Shown piece by piece: positions 22,588 to 30,420 of a stretch of 32,531 bases of DNA. The first letter of the stretch is position 1. Each line of letters starts with the position of its first letter. Origin of the DNA: an uncultured Duganella sp. (GTDB lineage: Bacteria; Pseudomonadota; Gammaproteobacteria; Burkholderiales; Burkholderiaceae); assembly GCA_946482635.1 (NCBI GenBank), contig CAMLSG010000034.1, positions 1 through 32,531 of the forward strand, in the 5' to 3' direction. A model generated the notes under the pieces. The model made no database searches. It was given only the letters and a program-made list of their open reading frames with translations, and was not told where the DNA came from. The position numbers were made by a program, and so were the translations under genes.

Positions 22588-24773
22588 CCTTTTCCATTGT
22601 CAAACTGCGCGAAAACCCTGGCGCGGCTGCTGAAGCGCACCGCGTCGGCCGGCGCCAGCACGCGGCCCGCCACGCGCTGCGACAGGTCGAGCGGCTTGCC
22701 CGCCAGGTCGGTACTTGCGCTCTCGTCCCAGCCCTTGCCGCCTCGCGGCTTGCCATGCCAGCCTTCGGCGCTGATGTGCGGGCCGATGCTGCAATTGACG
22801 TAGTGGACGTTGTCCCATGCCGTAACGACACCCGGCCGCGCGAGGAAGCTTGCTCCCGCCGGGACGTCGTTGCCGGCCGGCCCGGGTCCGTGCGTCAGGC
22901 GCGAGTTCAGGAATACGAAGCCGGGATCGTCCCCCGCCACGGTGCGCGCCTGCACCAGGTAGCCGCCGCTTGATGGATTGGCGCTGTCGCCGACGGAACG
23001 GATTTCGGATTCTTCGAACAGGGCGGCGCGGTTATAGCCCCAGATGAAATCGACATTTCCGGCGATCAGGCTGCGGTAGAACCACGCATATCCCTTGACC
23101 TGGATCGTGTCCTGCTCGCTGAGGAAGTCGGCCTGGTTGGCGATGAAGCGCCCTTCGCTGCTGAAGTTGAGCGCTTCCGCCTGGGCGCCGATGGTCTTGC
23201 TGCGCCATGTGGTATTGACAAGGGTGAGCGTGTCCAGCCGCAGCAGGTCGGCATCTTCCACCAGGAACACCGAGCGCCCGCCGCTGGCGCCGGGTGCCAG
23301 CGGCAATTGGCCCGTCCCGCTTCCCGGGTTGATGCCGTCGCTGTTTTCCGCTGCGATGACGGCGCCATGCCGGCTGTCCCCGCGCAAGGTGACATTGTCT
23401 TTGCCGCGCAGGTAAAGCAGGCCTTCGTACCGGCCATCGGCGAGGCGGATAGTAACCGGCTGCTCGCGGGGAATCTGTTGCATCGCGTGGTTCAGCGCAC
23501 CTTGCACGGTGCGGAAATCGGCCTTGCCGCTTGCCGCGACACGCAGCGTGGTGCCTTGCGGAGCGCGGTCGCGGGTGCGGAACCTCCAGCTGCGCGCCTC
23601 GCCGATCCCGGCAAACTGCGCTCCACCCAGCGCAGCGCCGCTGAATAGCTTATCGTCCACCAGCACGTAATAGTCGGTACCGTATTCCAGCTTGCCGTCG
23701 TGCGGACGGATCGTCGCCGTCGTACCGTCAACGGTGATCGCCCTGTAGCGCACCACGCGTTTCACGCCGTCGCGCGGCGTGCCAATTTCGTCCAGCTCCA
23801 TGCCGGCGCGGATGACATCGACCGTCAGGTTGTCTTTCACGCGGACGATGCGGATGGAACCGCTGTCGCCGATGACCGGCGCCTGGTCGAAGCGCAGCTG
23901 CAGGCGCGTGTCGACCGGAACATCGCGCTCTCCTCGGGCAGGCGATGCCTGGCCCGCCACCAGCCGGAAGGCACCCGACGGCGCCGCAAACGCCGGGTCG
24001 ACGATAGCTGCCAGCGTAACCGCCAGGTTCGGATCGTCGGTACTGGTGAGCGTGACTGCCGCCTTGCCGGCGCCGCGCGGAGCCAGCACCAGGGCGTCGC
24101 CGGCCACGCTGGCTTCGAGCACGGCCGGATCGCTTGAGACAGCGGAAAATTCGACCGTCCGCAGGCCATCGCGGCTCGCGGCTCGCACCGCAAACCGCTG
24201 CGGCGCGTCGCCCACCTGCAAGCGCAGCTGTTTATGCCGGTGCACCAGCCCAATGCTGGCGGGCGCTTGCCTGATGTCGCCTGCGCGCAGGCCAAGGATT
24301 TCAAACTGCCCTTTTTGCGCCAGCACGCCCACGCGCGGCGGCAAGGCGTTGGGTTCGTCGACGCCAATCAGCCGCGTGCCATTGAGGTAAGCCGTGAGGG
24401 CGGCGCCATCCACGTCAAACCGGATCGTGTAGAAGGCCTCGCCAGGATCGGGCTCGATGCGCACCTGCTTGAGGAATTTCGGCTGGCCATCGACCAGGCG
24501 GACGATGTTGACTGCCAGCTTGCCGCCTGCCGCTGCATCAAGGCCAAAGCCAAGCCAGTTGCGCTCATCGCTGTGCCGGACGATGACATAGCCCTGCCCG
24601 ACTGCGCCCGGCGCCGCGCGCATCCGTGCTTCGACGAAGTACGGACCGGCGTTCGCAGCGGCGGCTTGCGCCGCCGGCACGAATTCCACCGCCGCGGTTG
24701 GGGACGGCGCGCCCTGCACTCCCGCTGCCGGCAGCAGCAGGGAGCAGGCAAGCATCAGGCAGCGCAGCAGCAT
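22569..24773 (-). CDS. Multidomain pectinesterase
   Basis: The 734-residue secreted protein starts with a signal peptide (1-22, ending GVQGA). It then carries a LamG-like beta-sandwich (about 25-160), a bacterial-Ig-like region (about 165-255), an SbsA/Big-like domain (about 260-405) and a C-terminal family CE8 pectinesterase helix (about 415-734). The esterase motifs are visible: QAEALNF, SEQDTIQVKG with the first catalytic Asp, GNVDFIWG with the second, and FLARPG in place of the usual LGRPW. It should remove methyl esters from pectin so that GH28 enzymes can act. The ATG at 24773 lies 1 bp after the receptor stop (TGACATG); an in-frame start at 24809 overlaps the receptor gene. Confidence 0.9.
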   Translation of the reverse strand: MLLRCLMLACSLLLPAAGVQGAPSPTAAVEFVPAAQAAAANAGPYFVEARMRAAPGAVGQGYVIVRHSDERNWLGFGLDAAAGGKLAVNIVRLVDGQPKFLKQVRIEPDPGEAFYTIRFDVDGAALTAYLNGTRLIGVDEPNALPPRVGVLAQKGQFEILGLRAGDIRQAPASIGLVHRHKQLRLQVGDAPQRFAVRAASRDGLRTVEFSAVSSDPAVLEASVAGDALVLAPRGAGKAAVTLTSTDDPNLAVTLAAIVDPAFAAPSGAFRLVAGQASPARGERDVPVDTRLQLRFDQAPVIGDSGSIRIVRVKDNLTVDVIRAGMELDEIGTPRDGVKRVVRYRAITVDGTTATIRPHDGKLEYGTDYYVLVDDKLFSGAALGGAQFAGIGEARSWRFRTRDRAPQGTTLRVAASGKADFRTVQGALNHAMQQIPREQPVTIRLADGRYEGLLYLRGKDNVTLRGDSRHGAVIAAENSDGINPGSGTGQLPLAPGASGGRSVFLVEDADLLRLDTLTLVNTTWRSKTIGAQAEALNFSSEGRFIANQADFLSEQDTIQVKGYAWFYRSLIAGNVDFIWGYNRAALFEESEIRSVGDSANPSSGGYLVQARTVAGDDPGFVFLNSRLTHGPGPAGNDVPAGASFLARPGVVTAWDNVHYVNCSIGPHISAEGWHGKPRGGKGWDESASTDLAGKPLDLSQRVAGRVLAPADAVRFSSRARVFAQFDNGKGWNPQP

Positions 24774-24774
24774 G

Positions 24775-27684
24775 TCAGAACGTGAACTCCACCGACATGC
24801 GATAGACACGGCCCAGCATATCGGCCATCGACGTCACGTAACCACCGCTGTAAGTGCTGTTGGAGGTCAGTGGCGGCCATTCTTCGGTCAGGTTGTTGAC
24901 GCCGAAGCTGATGGTCGTATTCTTGAAGCCCTTGTAGTTCACGTTCAGGTTGTACTGCTTGTAGGCCTCCACTTCGGTCAGGGTCGAGCCGGCACGTGGG
25001 GTGACGTCGGTCACGCTCGAGTTGTAGCGCTGCGACAGGGTGGTAGCCCAGGCGCCGTTGGTGTAGGTGACCGATGCGGTGTGCTTCCAGCGCGGATTGA
25101 TCTGCGGCAGGCCGGCCAGGCCGGCGTTCGGACCCGAACCGCCGTAGCGGCCATCGTTGGTGATGATGCCCACATTGCTCAGCCACGGACCATTCTTCTC
25201 GGACTGGAACTCATATTTGTCCATATAAGTGCCATCCAGCTTCGCATCAAAAGTGCCGATGCTGGTTTTCGGGAAGCGGTAGCTGGCCGACAGGTCCAGG
25301 CCGCGGATGCGGGTCTGGCCGCGGTTTGCCTGGCTCGCCACGATGTGGTCGATGGTGCCGTCGGCATTGCGCACGAAGTTCACTTCGTACTTGGCAGGAT
25401 TCTGCTGGATCTCGGCGATAGTGACGGCGCCCAGCACGTCGCGCAGCTTCAGGCCCCAGTAGTCGACGGTGATCGACAGGTCTTTCACCGGCTCCAGCGC
25501 GAAGCCCAGGGAGAAGCCGCGCGATTTTTCCGGTTTCAGGAAGTCGTTGTTCGGCGACTTGGTCCAGTAGTTGGTGGCGACGTTGCAGACCTGGTCATAA
25601 GTGTAGCCGGCCTTTGGCGTGCCGGTGCCGGCCACCAGCGGCTGCGAGCTAGGGCACAGGACAGGATCGTCCATCACCTGGTTGCGCACCTCAGGCGTCG
25701 GGTTCTGGATGTCGATGATCGACGGGGCGCGGAAGCCGGTATTCACGTTACCGCGCAGGACCAGCTGCTGGAACGGCTGCCAACGTGCGGCCAGCTTGGG
25801 ATTGACGGTGGTCTGCTTCAGGTCGTAGTAGCGGTCGGCGCGCACCGCTGCATTCAGCAGGAACTTGTCGGTGATCGGCGCATCGGCTTCCATCAGCAGC
25901 GAAGCGATGGTGCGGTGGATCTTCTTGGCCACGCCTTGCGGGGTCTCGCCCACCAGGTCGGACTGCACCACGTTGCCGGCGGCGTCGATGTTGTAGCTGC
26001 CGTCGGCTTTCTTGAGCACGTAGTCCAGCGGCGCATTGAAGGTTTGCGCGCCGTCGCGGCGCAGTTCGCCGGAAACGGCCAGCGTCAAAGGACCGCCCTT
26101 CAGGTCCCAGATGCCTTTGGACAGCGTCACGTCCACGCTCTGGTTGAAGGCCTTGTTCAGGCGGTAGGTATAGTCGTCCGCCTGGATGCTGTTCAGGTAA
26201 GCCAGGCCGGCCGCGTCCTGCAGGCCAAACGGATTCAGGGTGCCGTTGTTGAAGCCTTCCTGCGCCTTAGTGTACGAAATGTAGCCTGCGCCGGCACGGG
26301 TGTCGCGCTTCGATTCGCCGTAATTCAGGCCGGCGCGGTAGTCCCAGCCCAGCACCTCGCCTTCGGCGGTCAGCACGATGCGGTCATTGGTCTGTTCGTC
26401 GTTGCGGTAGGCCGGACCAAGTTCGGCAGGACCCCACTGGAAGTAGATGGTCCGGTTGTTCATGTTCAGGTTGCTGACCGTGCCCGGCGTCTTCGTCGGG
26501 TCGATGAACATGGTCGGCGAATTGCTGCCGGTATTGCTGCCCACAACCGGCACGGCCGGGGTGATGCCCTTGCCCGGATAGTATTTGCTGGTCGCCGGCA
26601 GCGAGTAAGTGGTGAACGGGTTGGTCGTTCCCGGCGCCTGCATGCCGCGGTATTTCTGGACCGTAAACTCGGAGTGCAGGATGTCGAGGTCCAGCTTGTG
26701 GCCGCCGGGCAGGTTCATGCTGGCGCGGCCGCTGATATTGGTGATCTCGCTGCCGTCCGTCACCGCATTCCAGTACAGCGGATTGCGCGCGCAGCCCGGC
26801 GCATAGACCGGCGTTGCGGCGGTGCTGTTGTTGCCCAGGGTCGGCGTCGCATATGGCGCCAGGCAGCCGGAGGCGAAAGTCGGGTTGTAGTTCGAGTTCG
26901 CGTTGCGGGCAAAGCCGAAGTTGGCGGCCGGGGTTGCGTTGCGTGCGTCGGGCGTGATGCCCAGGCCCAGCGTGCGCAGGATGGCAGGATCATGCTGCTC
27001 CGGGCGGTCGCTCTGGAACAGCGCATCCTTCTTCTGGTGGTCGATCGCCACATAGGCATTCCAGCCGTCGCGCGACAGGTTGCCGGCGCCCAGGATCATG
27101 CCGAAGCTCTTCGTATCGGCGCCGCCCTTTTCCGTCGGCGCGTATTCGGCCTTGACCGAAGCGCCTTCGAAACCGCGCTTGGTAATGAAGTTCTGCACGC
27201 CGCCGATGGCATCGGCGCCGTAGATCGACGCAGCGCCGCCGTTCAGCGTTTCGACGCGGTCCAGCGCCATGCGCGGGATCACGTTGACGGAAACGTACTG
27301 GTCCTGCAGCGGCTCATTGGCCAGGCGGCGGCCGTTCAGCAGGGTCAGGGTGCGCATCGGGCCCAGGCCGCGCAGGTTGATGATCGGGCCGGCCGCGCCG
27401 CTATTGGTGCCCAGCGACAGCGATTGCGGCATTTCCAGCACCAGGTCTTTCAGTTCGGTGTTGCCGCGTGCCTGCAATTCGCTGGACTTGATGGTGACGA
27501 GCGGGGTGGCGCCCTCGTTGGCCACACGGCGGATCAGGGAGCCGGTCACCACCACCGATGCCACCGGCTCGTCGGCCGGGGCTGTGGTTTGTGCGGCAGC
27601 CTGGTTTGCCATCTGCAGAACGGCGGCTGCTACTGCTGCTGCCAGAACGGCGCGCTTGGTTTGAGGGCCTGCAACGTAATTCAT
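24775..27684 (-). CDS. TonB-dependent receptor for pectin oligosaccharides
   Basis: The 969-residue receptor has a long signal region (about 1-31, ending AAAQT), a TonB box ASVVVTGSLIRR, a plug domain (about 50-170, PIINLRGLGPMRTLTLLNGRRL and GGAASIYGADAIGGVQNFIT) and a large barrel ending MSVEFTF. It is of the large carbohydrate-transport type common in Oxalobacteraceae and Caulobacterales. Its ATG at 27684 is preceded by GGAGGAG. It leads the operon of pectinesterase, GH28 and DUF4038 genes and should import pectin fragments into the periplasm. Regulation is probably by the divergent GntR protein acting on the 27734-27842 boxes. Substrate identity is inferred from the neighbours. Confidence 0.93.
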   Translation of the reverse strand: MNYVAGPQTKRAVLAAAVAAAVLQMANQAAAQTTAPADEPVASVVVTGSLIRRVANEGATPLVTIKSSELQARGNTELKDLVLEMPQSLSLGTNSGAAGPIINLRGLGPMRTLTLLNGRRLANEPLQDQYVSVNVIPRMALDRVETLNGGAASIYGADAIGGVQNFITKRGFEGASVKAEYAPTEKGGADTKSFGMILGAGNLSRDGWNAYVAIDHQKKDALFQSDRPEQHDPAILRTLGLGITPDARNATPAANFGFARNANSNYNPTFASGCLAPYATPTLGNNSTAATPVYAPGCARNPLYWNAVTDGSEITNISGRASMNLPGGHKLDLDILHSEFTVQKYRGMQAPGTTNPFTTYSLPATSKYYPGKGITPAVPVVGSNTGSNSPTMFIDPTKTPGTVSNLNMNNRTIYFQWGPAELGPAYRNDEQTNDRIVLTAEGEVLGWDYRAGLNYGESKRDTRAGAGYISYTKAQEGFNNGTLNPFGLQDAAGLAYLNSIQADDYTYRLNKAFNQSVDVTLSKGIWDLKGGPLTLAVSGELRRDGAQTFNAPLDYVLKKADGSYNIDAAGNVVQSDLVGETPQGVAKKIHRTIASLLMEADAPITDKFLLNAAVRADRYYDLKQTTVNPKLAARWQPFQQLVLRGNVNTGFRAPSIIDIQNPTPEVRNQVMDDPVLCPSSQPLVAGTGTPKAGYTYDQVCNVATNYWTKSPNNDFLKPEKSRGFSLGFALEPVKDLSITVDYWGLKLRDVLGAVTIAEIQQNPAKYEVNFVRNADGTIDHIVASQANRGQTRIRGLDLSASYRFPKTSIGTFDAKLDGTYMDKYEFQSEKNGPWLSNVGIITNDGRYGGSGPNAGLAGLPQINPRWKHTASVTYTNGAWATTLSQRYNSSVTDVTPRAGSTLTEVEAYKQYNLNVNYKGFKNTTISFGVNNLTEEWPPLTSNSTYSGGYVTSMADMLGRVYRMSVEFTF

Positions 27685-27702
27685 GAGTCTCCTCCAGTTG
27701 AG

Positions 27703-27722
27703 CGATCAAATTGGTTTGATCG
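27703..27722. promoter_or_regulatory. 20-bp inverted repeat in the receptor leader
   Basis: The sequence CGATCAAATTGGTTTGATCG has perfect 8-bp arms around TTGG and ends just above the receptor's ribosome site. It could be an operator for a second regulator (a LacI-type site is one option) or an mRNA hairpin controlling translation. It differs from the TGG-N5-CCA boxes nearby. Confidence 0.55.
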
Positions 27723-27733
27723 ATTTTCGGTTT

Positions 27734-27842
27734 TGGTATAACCACAGACTAAAGTGGTTAGGCCAATTTCACAAGCAAAACTTCCAAGATTGTGCAAAAA
27801 AGCCACTATTGGCCAGTCCAGATTGTTGTTTTGGCCTGACCA
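27734..27842. promoter_or_regulatory. Cluster of four TGG-N5-CCA operator-like boxes
   Basis: Four 11-bp boxes occur: TGGTATAACCA (27734-27744), TGGTTAGGCCA (27755-27765), TGGCCAGTCCA (27810-27820) and TGGCCTGACCA (27832-27842). The first is a perfect TGGT-N3-ACCA dyad, the classic shape of FadR-subfamily GntR operators. Starts are 21, 55 and 22 bp apart, placing the pairs on similar helix faces. On the minus strand a likely -10 TTATAC overlaps the first box, so binding would block the receptor promoter; the last box ends 16 bp before the gntR start, suggesting autoregulation. Confidence 0.65.
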
Positions 27843-27858
27843 CCTTAGAATTGGGCGC

Positions 27859-28518
27859 ATGGAGACCAGGCTATATAAACAGGTGGCGGACAAGATCCAG
27901 GCGATGATCGCCACCGAAGGATTTGCATGCGGCGACCGCCTGCCGTCGGAACGCGAGCTGTCGGCCAAGCTGGAAGTGAGCCGGGCATCGCTGCGCGAAG
28001 GGCTGATTGCGCTGGAACTGACCGGCGTGGTGGAGGTGCGCAGCAACTCAGGAGTCTATATTTGCGACCGCCCCGGACACGTGCCCGCCCTGCCGCAAGC
28101 GGGGCCGGGACCGTTCGAGGTGCTGTCCGCGCGGCGCGTGATCGAATCGGAGATTGCGGCCATCGCGGCGCAGGTAGCGACCGACCGCGCGATCGACGCC
28201 ATTCTCATCGCGGTGGAAGCCATGGAACGCGACCACGACGTCGTGGCCACCAACGAACAGGCGGACCGCAACTTCCATATGGCGATTGCCAATGCCACCG
28301 GCAACAGCGCGCTGGTCGGCGTGATGAATCACCTGTGGGACCAGCGCGGCGACCTATGGCACAAGCTCAAGGAGCATTTCCAGACCGAGGAACTGCGCAA
28401 GGAAACCCTGGGCGACCACCGCGCCATCCTGCAGGCCATCGCCAGCCACGATCCGGCCGCCGCCCGCAAAGCCATGCGCGTGCACCTGGGACGCGTTACC
28501 CGAACCTTCTCTGCTTAG
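27859..28518 (+). CDS. FadR-subfamily GntR transcriptional regulator of the pectin locus
   Basis: The 219-residue protein has an N-terminal winged helix-turn-helix (about 5-70; GDRLPSERELSAKLEVSRASLREGLIALE is the recognisable GntR segment, described here by residues 25-53) and a C-terminal FCD all-helical ligand domain (about 92-212) with DRNFHMAIANATGN and DHRAILQAI carrying candidate metal-binding Asp/His residues. FCD regulators commonly sense uronates and other organic acids. I use the ATG at 27859; upstream in-frame starts would run through the operator boxes. It is divergent from the receptor operon and 11 bp upstream of the GH28 gene at 28530, making it the obvious local regulator, probably a repressor relieved by a pectin breakdown product. 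Confidence 0.92.
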   Translation: METRLYKQVADKIQAMIATEGFACGDRLPSERELSAKLEVSRASLREGLIALELTGVVEVRSNSGVYICDRPGHVPALPQAGPGPFEVLSARRVIESEIAAIAAQVATDRAIDAILIAVEAMERDHDVVATNEQADRNFHMAIANATGNSALVGVMNHLWDQRGDLWHKLKEHFQTEELRKETLGDHRAILQAIASHDPAAARKAMRVHLGRVTRTFSA

Positions 28519-28529
28519 GAGATCCTGCC

Positions 28530-30395
28530 TTGACAGCTTTACGACAACAACGCCGGCGCAGCCTGCTGCAGGCCGGCGCTGCCGCCCTCCTCACCCCGCA
28601 ATGGCTGCCGGCCCTGGCTGCGGCCAACTCCAGCGGCGCCGCCATGCGTGCGGCGGCCTGGCGGCGCGCCGACGCCATCGTCGCAGCGCTGCGCGCGCCG
28701 GTCAGCTTCCGCAAGGAAGACTTCCTGGTCACGAATTTCGGCGCACAGCCCTGCAGTACAAAGCAAGTCAAAGCCTGGGTCACCCATGACGACCAGGAAC
28801 TGGTGCCGACCCAGGCCGACGGCGCCCACGACTGCTACGCCAGCTTCAAGGCAGCCATCGACGCCTGCGTGGCAGCCGGCGGCGGCCGCGTCGTGATCCC
28901 CAAGGGCTATTGGTACTGTGCCGGCCCGCTGGTACTGCGCTCCAACGTCCACGTCCACCTGCAAGCCGGCGCCCATATCCTGTTCTCGCAGAACCCGGAA
29001 GACTACGCCCGCCACGGCGACTTCGATTGCGGGGCGAACGGCAAGCTCACGCTCTCTCGCTGGCAAAGCAACGATTGCCTGAACTACTCGCCTATGGTGT
29101 ACGCCGTCAACGCCAGGAACATCGCGCTGACGGGCGAAGACTGGACCTCGAAACTGGACGGCCAGGGCGGCGTCGCCTTCAACGAATCCGGCGATTGCTG
29201 GTGGTCCTGGAAAGGCAGGAACCGCACCATGAATGCGGTCTCGCAAACCACCGCCCCCGGCTACAAGGAAGGCCAGCCGACGCAGGTGGTCCCCAACCCG
29301 CTCAACAAGCCGCTGGCGGAAGCCGCGCCGGGACTGAGCGCCGCCCTGCGCAAGCTGATCGAGGGGGAAGGAGACAAATGGCGCAGCGATGAGCGCTACC
29401 TCCCTGCCCTGTCGGAAGCGGGCGTGCCGGTCGAACAGCGCGTATTCGGCAAAGGCCACTACCTGCGCCCACCGATGATCCACTTCGTCAACTGCACCAA
29501 TGTCCTGCTCGAAGGCTATCACGTGCAGAACACGCCATTCTGGCAGCATCATCCGGTCAACTGCAGCAACCTCGTCATCCGCAAAGTGCACGCCGAGAGC
29601 CGCGGCCCGAACAGCGACGGCTTCGACCCCGAAGCCTGCGACCACGTGCTGGTGGAAGACTGCGTCTTCGATTCCGGCGACGACTGCATCGCCATCAAGG
29701 CCGGCAAGAACCGCGACACCCAGTACGGCCCGACACGCAATATCGTGATCCAGGGCTGCACCATGCACAGTGGCCACGGTGCGGTGACGCTCGGCTCCGA
29801 AATGGCCGGCGGCATCGAGCACGTCTACGCGCGCGACCTGGTGTTCGAAAACGTGCACTGGCAAACCGACCCGCTGAACATCGCGATCCGCCTCAAGACC
29901 AATATGAACCGCGGCGGCTACCTGCGCCACTTCTACGTGAAGAACGTGAAGGTGCCGAACGGCGTCCAGCTCAGCGCCTCGCACTACACCCTGCTGCCCG
30001 GTTCACCGATCGACACCAAGGGCCTTGCCACCGCTGCCGGCGCCGTCATCTCTTTCGATTGCGACTACCAGCCCGGCGCGGACAGCGTGCGCATCCGGCC
30101 GCCGGAGGTTTCCGACGTCCACATCGAAAACATCACCGTCGGCAATGTAACGAAAGGCGGCACTACCGGCTCCTGCTACCAGGCCATCGCCATACTGGGC
30201 CCGGTCGCCAGCGACTACAACGGCCCGCAGCCCGCGCCACCCGTGCTGCCCGTGCGGCGGGTAACCGTCACCAACTGCGATTTCGGCAATCCGGTCAACG
30301 CAGCGCAGCCGGTCTGGCTGTATAACGTGGCCGACCTCAAGCTGGAAAATGTGACCATTGGCGGCAAGCGCCTTAAGGCTACGCTAAGTTCCTGA
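28530..30395 (+). CDS. GH28 polygalacturonase-family enzyme (second copy, TTG start)
   Basis: This 621-residue family 28 hydrolase begins at TTG 28530, placed 8 bp after AGGAG (28517-28521) that overlaps the regulator's stop; no ATG fits. The N terminus MTALRQQRRRSLLQAGAAAL is a twin-arginine-type signal. The motifs GPNSDGFD, SGDDCIAIKAG, SGHGAVTLGSE and IRLKT supply the catalytic Asp triad, His and the Arg/Lys pair. It aligns along its whole length with the GH28 protein at 20746-22587, including an insert between the N-terminal strands and the catalytic motifs (LSEAGVPxEKRVFG-like in both). It is co-transcribed with gntR, so its level is probably tied to the regulator's own control. Confidence 0.93.
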   Translation: MTALRQQRRRSLLQAGAAALLTPQWLPALAAANSSGAAMRAAAWRRADAIVAALRAPVSFRKEDFLVTNFGAQPCSTKQVKAWVTHDDQELVPTQADGAHDCYASFKAAIDACVAAGGGRVVIPKGYWYCAGPLVLRSNVHVHLQAGAHILFSQNPEDYARHGDFDCGANGKLTLSRWQSNDCLNYSPMVYAVNARNIALTGEDWTSKLDGQGGVAFNESGDCWWSWKGRNRTMNAVSQTTAPGYKEGQPTQVVPNPLNKPLAEAAPGLSAALRKLIEGEGDKWRSDERYLPALSEAGVPVEQRVFGKGHYLRPPMIHFVNCTNVLLEGYHVQNTPFWQHHPVNCSNLVIRKVHAESRGPNSDGFDPEACDHVLVEDCVFDSGDDCIAIKAGKNRDTQYGPTRNIVIQGCTMHSGHGAVTLGSEMAGGIEHVYARDLVFENVHWQTDPLNIAIRLKTNMNRGGYLRHFYVKNVKVPNGVQLSASHYTLLPGSPIDTKGLATAAGAVISFDCDYQPGADSVRIRPPEVSDVHIENITVGNVTKGGTTGSCYQAIAILGPVASDYNGPQPAPPVLPVRRVTVTNCDFGNPVNAAQPVWLYNVADLKLENVTIGGKRLKATLSS

Positions 30396-30420
30396 TTGGA
30401 CAAGCAGCGCGAACGCCAGT

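Noticed and set aside
24772..27741. 989-codon plus-strand frame opposite the TonB receptor
   Set aside because: Shadow of the receptor gene in a high-GC region; no signal peptide, motif or ribosome site, and it runs through the operator region.
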